Assembly (NCBI GenBank): GCA_016936155.1
Contig: JAFGPO010000123.1
Location: 1 to 35,742, forward strand
Origin: Caldifarciminota bacterium
GTDB taxonomy: Bacteria > Hydrothermota > Tepidihabitantia > SM23-42
Reading direction: 5' to 3'
DNA length: 35,742 bases
The notes under the pieces are model-generated. The model was given only the letters and a program-made list of their open reading frames with translations, did not search any database and had not been told where the DNA came from. Positions 25,815-33,573 of this stretch are shown here, in pieces (position 1 is the first letter of the stretch; the number at the start of each line of letters is the position of its first letter). A program made the position numbers and the translations under genes.

Positions 25815-26204
25815 ATGCCCTCTCCACGATATAGAAGGGAAATGCCACAGCGTTATCGTCTCGAGGCATCAGAGTGCAAGAATTGCGGTAAGAAATTTTT
25901 CCCCCCGCGTTTAGTGTGCCCGGCCTGTGGATCAAAAACATTCGAAAGAACGAAATTATCCGAAAATGGGACGATCGTAACGTTCACGACCGTGCGGGTC
26001 GCACCTGATAACTTTGCCGCACAAGTACCGTATAATGTGGCGATAGTCGAGACTGATAATGGCGTGCGCGTGACCACGCAGGTGGTCGATTGTAAGCCTG
26101 AGGATCTAAAGATCGGGCTTAAGGTCAGGTTCATGTTCCGGAAAATATACACGGAAGGTCATACCGGCATCATTTGTTATGGGTACAAGGCCGTACCCAT
26201 ATAA
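25815..26204 (+). CDS. DUF35 Zn-ribbon/OB-fold protein, acyl-CoA-binding partner of thiolase and HMG-CoA synthase
   Basis: 129 residues. The N-terminal zinc ribbon has C21, C24, C35 and C38 (ECKNCGKK...VCPACGS), followed by an OB-fold (GTIVTFTTVRVAPDNF, VPYNVAIVETDNG). DUF35 proteins bridge thiolase and HMG-CoA synthase and form a shared CoA-binding site in the archaeal complex. Strong GGAGG at 25804-25808 precedes ATG 25815. Its position directly after both partner genes supports the assignment. Confidence 0.92.
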   Translation: MPSPRYRREMPQRYRLEASECKNCGKKFFPPRLVCPACGSKTFERTKLSENGTIVTFTTVRVAPDNFAAQVPYNVAIVETDNGVRVTTQVVDCKPEDLKIGLKVRFMFRKIYTEGHTGIICYGYKAVPI

Positions 26205-26207
26205 ATA

Positions 26208-26360
26208 ATAAATTCTAAATTCGAAATCCGAAATTCTGGACAATATCAAATATTCACATGCAACAACAAATCATTGAAGACATTTAGTATGGCGCATCGG
26301 AATTTTGAATTTGTTTGGGAATGGATTTCCCGCCCAAGGCGGATCAGCCTCAGGCTGAAG
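26208..26360. repeat. Family A palindrome, copy 5, with GC-rich double hairpin
   Basis: The left part has TTCGAAATCCGAAATTCTGG and the right part GGAATTTTGAATTTGTTTGG. The double hairpin CCGCCCAAGGCGG / TCAGCCTCAGGCTGA is at about 26330-26359. It shares the 19-base core AGGCGGATCAGCCTCAGGC with the copies at 15192 and 17352. It precedes the methylcrotonyl-CoA carboxylase gene. Confidence 0.65.
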
Positions 26361-26383
26361 AATCTGGGATTTGGAAGGATATT

Positions 26384-27991
26384 ATGTATAGAATAGAATC
26401 CAAAATAAACACATCGAGTGCTGATTTCAAAGAAAATGAGCGGGTTATGGAAAAAGCCGTTGCAGTGCTCAAAGAAAGGCTGGCCACGGTCCGCAAGGGT
26501 GGTCCGGACTATATGCATAAAAAGCACACTGAGCGCGGCAAGTTATTCGTGCGCGAGCGGTTACAGCACCTCCTGGATCCAGATACGCCATTCCTCGAGT
26601 TCAACCAGCTCGCCGCATGGGATATGTACGACAACGCACATCCCTCCGCTGCAATCATAACCGGGGTCGGGATCATTCATGGCAGAGAGGTGATGATCAT
26701 TGCCCACGACGCCACGGTGAAAGGCGGGACCTACATTCCGGAAACCATTAAGAAGCACATACGGGCACAGGAGATCGCGATGGAAAATCGACTGCCCTGT
26801 ATTTACCTGGTGGATTCCGGAGGAATCTTCTTGCCATGGCAGGTCGGGACTTTCCCGGATCGGTTCCATTTTGGGAGGATATTTTATAATCAGGCACGCA
26901 TGTCAGCGGATAATATACCGCAGATCTCGGTGGTAATGGGGTTCTGTACAGCAGGCGGAGCCTACCAGCCGGCAATGAGCGATGAGGTGGTGATCGTTAA
27001 GGACGTGGGTACGATCTATATTGGCGGTCCTCCTTTAGTCAAGGCCGCAACCGGTGAGGTGGTGACAGAAGAGGAACTCGGCGGAGCAGATGTCCATTGT
27101 CGGATCTCAGGAGTGGCTGATCATTATGCAGTGAACGACGAGCATGCCATTGAGATCACCCGTAATATCGTTGAAAATCTAGGACGACAACCAAAATATC
27201 ACCTGGAGCGCCAGCACCCTGCAGAGCCTTTCTATGATCCGCGCGAATTGTATGGTATCATCCCGGCCGATCTGAAAAAGACCTTTGACATGAGGGAAGT
27301 CATTGCGCGTATCGTCGATCAGAGTGAATTTCATGAATTCAAAGAACTGTATGGCCCAACGATCGTGTGTGGATTTTCCCGCATCATGGGTTATCCGATC
27401 GGTATCCTCGCGAACAATGGCGTGCTTTTCTCGGAGTCCTCACAGAAAGGCGCACACTTCGTTACGATGTGTTCAGTCCGTAAGATCCCGCTTCTTTTTC
27501 TTCAAAATATCACCGGATTCATCGTGGGCAAGCGGTATGAACATGGCGGTATTGCCAAGGACGGCGCAAAGTTGGTCCATGCGGTCGCGAATGCTCAGGT
27601 GCCGAAATTCACGATCATTATCGGCGGCTCGTATGGCGCTGGCAACTATGGCATGTGCGGCCGGGCATATGATCCGCGTCTCTTATGGATGTGGCCTACA
27701 TCAAGGATCTGCGTGATGGGCGGCGAGCAGGCAGCTGGCGTATTGACGGATATCCGCGTACGCGCGCTAAAGAAAGAGGGTAAGGATCCAACTGAACAGG
27801 AGATTGAGGAAATAAGAAAACCGATCCTTGAAAAGTATGATACAGAATCAAGCGCGTACTATTCGACCGCCCGGCTCTGGGATGACGGGATCATCGATCC
27901 GCTCGATACCCGGACTGTTCTGGGTTTATCCATATCCATGGCATTGAACGCACCGATACCCGATCACAAATTCGGCGTGTTCCGAATGTAG
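26384..27991 (+). CDS. mccB: Methylcrotonyl-CoA carboxylase, carboxyltransferase (beta) subunit
   Basis: 535 residues, typical for MccB. Start ATG 26384 fits GGAAGGA at 26373-26379. Diagnostic stretches are [90 protein letters not shown]. It carboxylates 3-methylcrotonyl-CoA to 3-methylglutaconyl-CoA in leucine breakdown (a geranyl-CoA carboxylase role is the main alternative). No biotin-carrying alpha subunit is adjacent, so it may use the accC/carrier pair at 15250-17242. Together with the hydratase at 32304 it links leucine carbon to HMG-CoA. Confidence 0.93.
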   Translation: MYRIESKINTSSADFKENERVMEKAVAVLKERLATVRKGGPDYMHKKHTERGKLFVRERLQHLLDPDTPFLEFNQLAAWDMYDNAHPSAAIITGVGIIHGREVMIIAHDATVKGGTYIPETIKKHIRAQEIAMENRLPCIYLVDSGGIFLPWQVGTFPDRFHFGRIFYNQARMSADNIPQISVVMGFCTAGGAYQPAMSDEVVIVKDVGTIYIGGPPLVKAATGEVVTEEELGGADVHCRISGVADHYAVNDEHAIEITRNIVENLGRQPKYHLERQHPAEPFYDPRELYGIIPADLKKTFDMREVIARIVDQSEFHEFKELYGPTIVCGFSRIMGYPIGILANNGVLFSESSQKGAHFVTMCSVRKIPLLFLQNITGFIVGKRYEHGGIAKDGAKLVHAVANAQVPKFTIIIGGSYGAGNYGMCGRAYDPRLLWMWPTSRICVMGGEQAAGVLTDIRVRALKKEGKDPTEQEIEEIRKPILEKYDTESSAYYSTARLWDDGIIDPLDTRTVLGLSISMALNAPIPDHKFGVFRM

Positions 27992-28003
27992 CCACCTGAA
28001 GGT

Positions 28004-28472
28004 GGAAATTCTAAGCACGAAATCCGAAACAATATCAAATGACCGAAATTCAAAACGTAATTCAGTATGATCTCGAAGAAAGGACCTATCTCTTTGCTCA
28101 ACGGGTTATCGATTTCCTGAACAAGCAGCCAAAGAATATAGCGAACCTTGAAATCAGCAGACAATTAGTGAGATCGTCAGGCTCAGTTGGTGCGAATTAT
28201 ATTGAAGCAAATGAGTCTTTGAGTAAAAAAGACTTCATTGTGCGGATAAAAATATGTCGTAAGGAGTCAAAGGAAAGTCGTTATTGGTTAAGACTTCTGA
28301 AAGCTCGCGATAATGTTGAGGAGAACGTGAAAACGCAATTAATACAAGAGGCAACAGAACTGATGAAGATATTCGGTTCAATTCTCGTCAAGATCAAGTA
28401 ACAAACATCTTTTAAATATTTGAATTTTGAATTTGTTTAGGATTTCGGTATTCGAATTTCGGATTTACTGAT
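28004..28472. mobile_element. Family A palindrome, copy 6, containing an S23-type ORF
   Basis: The left arm (28004-28060: GGAAATTCTAAGCACGAAAT, then CCGAAACAATATCAAATGACC) and right arm (about 28413-28466: ATATTTGAATTTTGAATTTG, then TTTAGGATTTCGG and TTCGAATTTCGGATTT) are the same two arms seen abutting each other in the ORF-less copies. Here they are separated by a complete 120-codon ORF whose ATG lies in the left arm. A CCACCT-GA-AGGTGG hairpin (27992-28005) precedes it. The layout (hairpin arms with an S23 ORF in the loop) resembles the intervening sequences found in 23S rRNA genes, but this copy is intergenic. Confidence 0.65.
28039..28401 (+). CDS. Four-helix-bundle protein (S23 / 23S rRNA intervening-sequence protein family)
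   Basis: 120 residues, the usual size. The family core is clear: ISRQLVRSSGSVGANYIEAN, then ESLSKKDFIVRIKICRKESKESRYWL. Related proteins are encoded in rRNA intervening sequences, and a homologue (Avd) assists diversity-generating retroelements; the biochemical role of the stand-alone form is unknown. The start codon is part of the repeat motif ATGACC(G/A)AAAT, which also occurs in ORF-less copies at 15124 and 25706. No Shine-Dalgarno sequence is evident. The base composition is more AT-rich than that of neighbouring metabolic genes. Confidence 0.9.
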   Translation: MTEIQNVIQYDLEERTYLFAQRVIDFLNKQPKNIANLEISRQLVRSSGSVGANYIEANESLSKKDFIVRIKICRKESKESRYWLRLLKARDNVEENVKTQLIQEATELMKIFGSILVKIK

Positions 28473-28482
28473 TGGGGGTGGG

Positions 28483-28812
28483 ATGACTAAGATAAAATTT
28501 AAGGGAATAGTCAAAAAACTCAAAGAACCGTGGCAGCCAAAAGATATTGCATACATAAATGATACTGCTCTGCGCGTGGCGAAAATCGATGGGGAATACC
28601 ACTGGCATACGCATCGCGCTGAGGATGAATTCTTTTATGTGCTAAAGGGTAATATTTATATTGATACCGAGTCCGAGAGCGTCGAATTGAATGAAGGTGA
28701 GGGTTTTGTTGTCAAAAAAGGAGTAAGACACCGATCGCGCGCAAAAAAACCGGCGTGGGTTTTGCTGGTCGAGCCGGTCAAGACGAAAACCAAAGGTGAA
28801 GAAAGCGGTTAA
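28483..28812 (+). CDS. Small cupin-domain protein
   Basis: 109 residues, single conserved beta-barrel. Metal-binding pattern: H40, H42, H44 and E49 in EYHWHTHRAEDEFFYVLKG, and H83 in GEGFVVKKGVRHRS. Leader GGGGGTG lies just before ATG 28483. The function could be sugar or small-molecule binding, isomerisation or dioxygenation; nothing in the sequence decides. It stands between the S23-bearing repeat and a degraded gene region, so it may not belong to the metabolic operon. Confidence 0.85.
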   Translation: MTKIKFKGIVKKLKEPWQPKDIAYINDTALRVAKIDGEYHWHTHRAEDEFFYVLKGNIYIDTESESVELNEGEGFVVKKGVRHRSRAKKPAWVLLVEPVKTKTKGEESG

Positions 28813-28951
28813 CACTAACATAGGTAATGGCGATCTTGAGTAAGAAATCCGTTTCGGTGAGATGCGCGCACCTGCTTCCGCTAAAACGGCAACGACGATC
28901 CTTCACAAACATCGGGAACCTTAGACGAGTGTGAAAAACAGACCGAAGACC

Positions 28952-29140
28952 ATGAACTCACACGAAGTTATACATATTATTATCAGTCGACTGAAAGCAG
29001 TCACCAGCGTTGAAGGTGCCTTCATTTCAGGGTCGTTAGTCAATCAGCATCAAGATGAGTTCTCGGATATTGATTCGGGTATTGTGTTAGCGAATAGCGT
29101 CAAATCTTTTCGCGAGGTATTCTCTCTGTGGTATGTGTGA
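28952..29140 (+). pseudogene. Truncated nucleotidyltransferase (aminoglycoside/lincosamide adenylyltransferase-like fold)
   Basis: Only about 60 codons. The nucleotidyltransferase signature GSx9-10DxD is intact (FISGSLVNQHQDEFSDIDSGIVLAN), but the frame ends after the second strand of the fold, well short of the 200 or more residues usual for these enzymes. No continuation is visible in other frames before the SDR gene. An in-frame GTG at 28931 could be an alternative start. Probably a decayed gene. The 140 bases before it hold nothing recognisable. Confidence 0.6.
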
Positions 29141-29206
29141 TTTTGGGAGCAAGGCAAGGATTATACCCGAAATAATGGCCATTTGAATTTTGAAAAGAGG
29201 TAGCGG

Positions 29207-30244
29207 ATGCGCGTATTAGTCACCGGCGGCGCCGGCTTTCTGGGCATTAACATGATCAGGAAACTGCTTGAAAACATGGTGAAAGACATCATTGTCCTGG
29301 ATATGGCGGATTTTGACTATCCGGAAAAGGATAGCATCTTATTTGTGCAAGGCGATATTCGGGATAAAATGAAAGTCGAAGAGGCGATGCAGGGTGTTAC
29401 GCACGTTATCCATACCGCAGCGGCATTGCCTTTGTACTCAAAAAAGGACATCATGACCACGGATGTTGATGGTACCCGTAACCTGCTCGACGCTGCGGAA
29501 AAACATAAGGTCGAGCGGTTTGTCCATGTTTCTTCCACTGCGGTGTACGGCATCCCGGACCACCATCCGATCTATGAGGATGACAAACTTGACGGGGTTG
29601 GACCCTATGGGCAGGCAAAGATCCTGGCTGAGGAAGTCTGTCTTGAGTTTCGTGCTAAAGGGATGATCGTGCCTATTGTCCGGCCGAAATTGTTTATCGG
29701 GCCGGAACGGCTCGGCGTATTCGCACTCTTTTACGATTGGGCAAAGGACGGCAAAAACTTCCCGATGATCGGCTCGGGCAAGAACCGTTATCAACTGCTG
29801 GATGTCGAGGATCTGGCGGATTTCATCTGGCTTTGCATGACCGGTGATGCAGAATCGGCGAACGACACATTCAATATCGGAGCCAATGACTTTACTACCA
29901 TGAAAGAAAACTATCAGGCGGTGCTGGACTTTGCCGGTCACGACAAAAAAATAATCGGGTTTCCCGCCCTCCCCGTTATCCTGGCATTACGCATTCTTGA
30001 ATTCCTGCACCTTTCCCCGCTCTATAAATGGGTATATGAAACTACCGGTCAGGATTCTTTTGTTGCTACTGAAAAGGCAGAAAAAGTCTTCGGCTTCGAG
30101 CCCAGGTATTCGAACAAGGACGCCTTGATCCGTAACTATCAATGGTATTCGGATAATCTCGATAAAATCGAGAATTCATCCGGTATTTCGCACCGCGTGC
30201 CCTGGAAACAGGGGATACTGGGTCTGATAAAAATGTTTTTTTAA
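29207..30244 (+). CDS. NAD(P)-dependent epimerase/dehydratase (extended SDR, 3-beta-HSD-like)
   Basis: 345 residues. Rossmann motif TGGAGFLG near the start, FVQGDIRD, HTAAALP, the serine in VHVSSTAVYG, and the catalytic YxxxK in YGQAK. The C-terminal region carries a hydrophobic stretch (IIGFPALPVILALRILEFLH) like that in sterol/3-beta-hydroxysteroid-type members. Substrate unknown. AGAGG at 29196-29200 precedes ATG 29207. It is followed closely by a secreted hydrolase and a DUF gene. Confidence 0.88.
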   Translation: MRVLVTGGAGFLGINMIRKLLENMVKDIIVLDMADFDYPEKDSILFVQGDIRDKMKVEEAMQGVTHVIHTAAALPLYSKKDIMTTDVDGTRNLLDAAEKHKVERFVHVSSTAVYGIPDHHPIYEDDKLDGVGPYGQAKILAEEVCLEFRAKGMIVPIVRPKLFIGPERLGVFALFYDWAKDGKNFPMIGSGKNRYQLLDVEDLADFIWLCMTGDAESANDTFNIGANDFTTMKENYQAVLDFAGHDKKIIGFPALPVILALRILEFLHLSPLYKWVYETTGQDSFVATEKAEKVFGFEPRYSNKDALIRNYQWYSDNLDKIENSSGISHRVPWKQGILGLIKMFF

Positions 30245-30288
30245 GGGAGGAACGGATAATACAGATAAAGTTAGCAGTTTGTCTGATT

Positions 30289-31197
30289 TTGACGATGTTT
30301 TTCTCAGAGTCCCTTTTTGCGATGAAACCGCTGCGGCAGTATCCGTGTATACCTTCGGATTTTGGGATTCAATACCGCGTAGTTTCTTTCACTGCGGAAG
30401 ACGGCATTTGTTTGAAAGGATGGCTGTATCCGGCTCAGGATACCGCGGGTATCGCCAATGATCTTGTCGGTAGAATGATGGTCGTACCGGATAGCCTGAA
30501 AAGAGCATTAGCCGATTATGATTATGCTGACGGTCCCAAGCCGACCATAATCATCTGCGGCGGCGATGCCGGGAATATGGCTTTTTCGATATTCTATGCG
30601 TATCATTATTTTACCAAAGGCTATACTGTTCTCACGTTCGATTGGCGGGGATTCGGCGCAAGCGACCCATGGGATATTGCCGAAGACGATCTTTGCTGTA
30701 CGGAATTTCTTATTGATTATGCCGCGGCCATCGATTTTATAAAAACCCAACCCGAGGTTGATTCGGAAAAAATTGGCTTGATGGGTTTTTCCACGGGCGC
30801 CTATCTTTCCTTTGCCATGATCGCCCAACGGAACGATATCGCGGCGTATGTTGGCCGGGCTTTGATCACTTCACTCGGTGATTTGGTCACGAATCTGCAA
30901 AAGGTTGATCCGGACAGGAACTTTACGATTCCTGAAGACTATCCGGATAGTCTTCTTCCCATCGAATCAGCCGATGAGGTAACCACCCCGGTTTTCTTGA
31001 TCGTGGGCGAGAAAGACGAGCGAACCCCGGTGTGGATGTCGCAAGCAGTATATGATAAATTGCCGGGACCGAAAGAACTCTGGATCGTTCCGGAGGCTGA
31101 ACATGGCGGTAAAAATGGACCCGAGATGATATCCTATCCCGAGTTTTTCACGAAAACACTCATCTTTTACGAAAGATATTTTTGCCGAAATCATTAG
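30289..31197 (+). CDS. Secreted alpha/beta hydrolase
   Basis: About 300 residues. Nucleophile elbow GFSTG, acid in GEKDERTP and His in EAEHGG give a complete catalytic triad; TFDWRGFGAS is the typical strand-5 to helix region. The in-frame sequence upstream of the TTG at 30289 (QIKLAVCLILTMFFSESLFA) looks like a signal peptide, but no ATG opens it. The GGGAGG leader at 30245-30250 is spaced for an ATA codon at 30256. The true start is therefore uncertain: ATA 30256, TTG 30289 or ATG 30295. The protein is probably exported or a lipid/ester hydrolase at the envelope, which is an inference. Confidence 0.82.
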   Translation: MTMFFSESLFAMKPLRQYPCIPSDFGIQYRVVSFTAEDGICLKGWLYPAQDTAGIANDLVGRMMVVPDSLKRALADYDYADGPKPTIIICGGDAGNMAFSIFYAYHYFTKGYTVLTFDWRGFGASDPWDIAEDDLCCTEFLIDYAAAIDFIKTQPEVDSEKIGLMGFSTGAYLSFAMIAQRNDIAAYVGRALITSLGDLVTNLQKVDPDRNFTIPEDYPDSLLPIESADEVTTPVFLIVGEKDERTPVWMSQAVYDKLPGPKELWIVPEAEHGGKNGPEMISYPEFFTKTLIFYERYFCRNH

Positions 31198-31205
31198 GAG
31201 ATTGA

Positions 31206-32258
31206 ATGGCTGATTTTATTTCTGCTCCATCTCTTGAGGAATGGAAAAGATTGTATGCATCGGCGATAGAATTCAAACGCATGGCACCATGGAAATGGAT
31301 AGCCGATACCGAGATCTTCGGGGTTCAGAATCCGCTTGACGGCGAAATTGGGTATTGCTGTGTTCTGGGCAATGCTGAGGAATTCTTTGGACTTGCCGTG
31401 TATCTCGGCACCAAAGGACTTGCCGGATATCTTGATCTTCTGTCCGGCAAAGCGAACAGTAAAATCGATGTTTTTGAAATATTGGTTTCCAAATTATGTT
31501 TGGTGGCATCATTTGAAAGTAAATCAATGTTGACAAAAGAAGATCTGGCAGTTATCAAGAAGCTTGGATTATCCTTCAAAGGTCGCTATGTCTGGCCTCA
31601 ATTTCGCTTCTATGAACCGGGATATTTCCCCTGGTATTTGAACCAGGAGCAGGTTATTTTTTTGACCCATTGCCTGAATCAGGCAATGGAGGTTGCGCTG
31701 CGGGTGAGAGAAGATCCGGATTTGATTGTTCCAAAATCGAGTGATGTCTATTTCGTGCGGGCATTGACCGGGCAAGGTAATGACCTTGTATGGAGCGATA
31801 CGCGGCAAAAACCGCAGGAATTAAAGGAAATCGTAAAGGTTAGTTATGATCTCGCGGCACGTTTGAAAGGAATTGAAACTTCTTTATCCCGCACCGATAT
31901 GAAATGGGAGATCGATACCTTTTTCATGCCGATGCCGGTGAAAGAAAAAAAGGGACGGCCGTATTATCCCCTGGTGTTTCTCTGTATTGATAAAACCAGT
32001 GATTTTATCGTAGGGGTTCATCTTGCTCACCGTGCCCGTTACGAGATGGATTTTGTCGATTTTTTTGTAGACATTATCAAAGAGCATAAAATACTGCCAA
32101 GGAGAATTTTGGCGAAGAAACAGGAACTGATAAATTTTCTCGAACCGCTGCTTGAACGTTTTTCGATCGAACCGGAGATAGTCACCAAATTCACCGTGTT
32201 AGATAAGGCGCAAAGAGCCATATTTCAGGAGATTGCCAAAGGCGGAATCCAGTCGTGA
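31206..32258 (+). CDS. Uncharacterised protein with DUF7309/DUF6930-like N-terminus
   Basis: 350 residues, no signal peptide or membrane segment. The N-terminal pattern (EEWKRLYASAIEFKRMAPWKW, then FGVQNPLDGEIGYCCVLG and EEFFGLAVYLGTKGL) recalls a widespread bacterial family of unknown function; I recognise the pattern but no activity. The C-terminal part (LVFLCIDKTSDFIVGVHLAH ... ILPRRILAKKQELINFLEPL) looks like a second domain of the same set. AGGAG precedes ATG 31206. It follows the hydrolase by 8 bases and is probably cotranscribed. Confidence 0.7.
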   Translation: MADFISAPSLEEWKRLYASAIEFKRMAPWKWIADTEIFGVQNPLDGEIGYCCVLGNAEEFFGLAVYLGTKGLAGYLDLLSGKANSKIDVFEILVSKLCLVASFESKSMLTKEDLAVIKKLGLSFKGRYVWPQFRFYEPGYFPWYLNQEQVIFLTHCLNQAMEVALRVREDPDLIVPKSSDVYFVRALTGQGNDLVWSDTRQKPQELKEIVKVSYDLAARLKGIETSLSRTDMKWEIDTFFMPMPVKEKKGRPYYPLVFLCIDKTSDFIVGVHLAHRARYEMDFVDFFVDIIKEHKILPRRILAKKQELINFLEPLLERFSIEPEIVTKFTVLDKAQRAIFQEIAKGGIQS

Positions 32259-32303
32259 GTGTTCTTTTGAGCAACAGATTTTACATAAGAGGTGAGAAAA
32301 AAA

Positions 32304-33095
32304 ATGAACTCAAACAAGATTGAAACTTTAACCTATAATGTTGAGAACAAGGTCGCCCGGGTCACGCTTAACCGTCCGGATGTGCATAATGCCTTCAATG
32401 ATATCATGATAAGGGAATTGATGACGGTCTTTGACGATATCGCACCACATTCCGGCATCCGGGTGGTTGTTATAACCGGCGCCGGCAAATCATTTTGCGC
32501 CGGCGCGGACCTGAACTGGATGCGCCGGGTCAAGGATTATTCCTATGAGCAGAATCTCAAAGAATCCCTCGAACTTGCGGAAATGTTCCATAAAATATAT
32601 ACGTCGCCCAAGTTGACCATCGCGCGCGTGAATGGTACCGCGATCGGCGGCGGCACCGGACTGGTCGCGGTATGCGATCTTGTCATCGCCGCGGAACAGG
32701 CGAAGTTCAGTTTCAGCGAGGTGAAATTGGGCTTGATACCGGCGGCGATATCGCCTTATGTGGTGAAAAAATGCGGGGAGGGCAAATGTCGTGAATTCTT
32801 CCTGACCGGCGAGCGTCTGACCGCGGATAAGGCCCGGGCCGCGGGGCTGGTGAACAAGGTGGTGCCGCTTGAGGATCTTGATAAAAGCGTTGATGAACTG
32901 ATCGATACTTTGGTGTCAAGCGGTCCTGAGGCGATCGAGAGTTGCAAGACACTATTGAGTAGTGTTCCCGGGATGCCTTTACACGACGCCAAAAAATATA
33001 CCGCCGAGGTGATCGCAAAACTGCGGATCTCTGATGAAGGGCAAGAAGGCATGGCGGCATTCTTCGAAAAGAGAAAACCCAGATGGGCAAAATAG
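32304..33095 (+). CDS. Enoyl-CoA hydratase/isomerase, methylglutaconyl-CoA hydratase-like
   Basis: 263 residues, crotonase fold. Oxyanion-hole motif SFCAGADLNWMRRV and the second site VNGTAIGGGTGLVAVCDLVIA; ADLNWM and SEVKLGLIPAAISPYVVKKCG are typical of LiuC/AUH methylglutaconyl-CoA hydratases. The expected reaction is 3-methylglutaconyl-CoA plus water to HMG-CoA, which joins mccB (26384) to the HMG-CoA synthase (23159). A general enoyl-CoA hydratase role cannot be excluded. Start ATG 32304 with AGAGGTG 8 bases upstream; a GTG at 32292 is less likely. Confidence 0.88.
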   Translation: MNSNKIETLTYNVENKVARVTLNRPDVHNAFNDIMIRELMTVFDDIAPHSGIRVVVITGAGKSFCAGADLNWMRRVKDYSYEQNLKESLELAEMFHKIYTSPKLTIARVNGTAIGGGTGLVAVCDLVIAAEQAKFSFSEVKLGLIPAAISPYVVKKCGEGKCREFFLTGERLTADKARAAGLVNKVVPLEDLDKSVDELIDTLVSSGPEAIESCKTLLSSVPGMPLHDAKKYTAEVIAKLRISDEGQEGMAAFFEKRKPRWAK

Positions 33096-33131
33096 CCTAT
33101 CCGCTTGACAGAATATCAATAAGCGACTCTT

Positions 33132-33348
33132 GAGCCATTGTAGTCACTTGATATATCAAGTTGAGCCATTGTAGTTGCTCGATCTGTCAAGTTAAGCCAT
33201 TGTAGTCACTTGATTTATCAAGTTAAGTTATTGTAGTTGCTTGATTTATCAAGTTAAGCCATTGTAGTTGCTTGATTTATCAAGTTGAAGCATTGTAGTT
33301 GCTTGATTTATCAAGTTGAGCCATTGTAGTTGCTTGATTTATCAAGCA
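33132..33348. repeat. 31-bp tandem minisatellite, 7 units
   Basis: Seven contiguous units start at 33132, 33163, 33194, 33225, 33256, 33287 and 33318. Each reads about GAGCCATTGTAGTTG followed by the dyad CTTGATTTATCAAG and TT. Units 2 and 1 are most diverged (CTCGATCTGTCAAG, CTTGATATATCAAG); units 5 and 7 are near the consensus. There are no spacers, so it is not a CRISPR array. The 33096-33131 flank and 33349-33471 hold no gene I can support. Confidence 0.9.
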
Positions 33349-33471
33349 TTTTACAACCCAATGACCTGGGCATTTACAATTATTTGACAATTGATTATTA
33401 GCAAAAGCAGTAGGACGTGTACGGAAAACATGAATTGGCAAATTAATTCCGATATCCCCCGGAATTTGGTT

Positions 33472-33510
33472 GTATATCCGAACTTGAGTTCCGATATAAA
33501 CGAGTTAGGC
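33472..33510. other. Possible truncated attC / cassette-start site (GTTAGGC)
   Basis: GTTAGGC at 33504-33510 matches the integron core GTTRRRY. Just upstream is a hairpin TATATCCGAACTTGAGTTCC plus GATATA. The matching 5' core (RYYYAAC) of a full attC is not visible upstream, so this may be a decayed site. The bases after it (TTTTCTCGGGC, 33515-33525) are the exact inverse of GCCCGAGAAAA at 34309-34319 near the end of the same cassette. Confidence 0.45.
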
Positions 33511-33573
33511 GTAATTTTCTCGGGCTCGCTAAACCAATACCTTTTTATACAATCTAATCGTAATCAAACCACT

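Noticed and set aside
23159-26204. Archaeal host
   Set aside because: The archaeal-type trio alone suggests it, but the window has GlnRS, bacterial-style leaders and bacterial-type carboxylase and Etf genes.
28004-28472. 23S rRNA gene with an intervening sequence
   Set aside because: The S23 ORF and hairpin arms resemble rRNA intervening sequences, but no rRNA sequence flanks them; mccB and a cupin gene do.
28813-28951. Hidden small gene or RNA between cupin and nucleotidyltransferase fragment
   Set aside because: No convincing frame, leader, tRNA-like fold or repeat arm could be seen.
33132-33348. CRISPR array
   Set aside because: The 31-bp units are contiguous with no variable spacers, units vary among themselves, and no cas genes are near.
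33391-33573. 61-residue N-terminal extension of the cassette methyltransferase
   Set aside because: It would begin upstream of the presumed cassette boundary at 33504 and shows no methyltransferase similarity.
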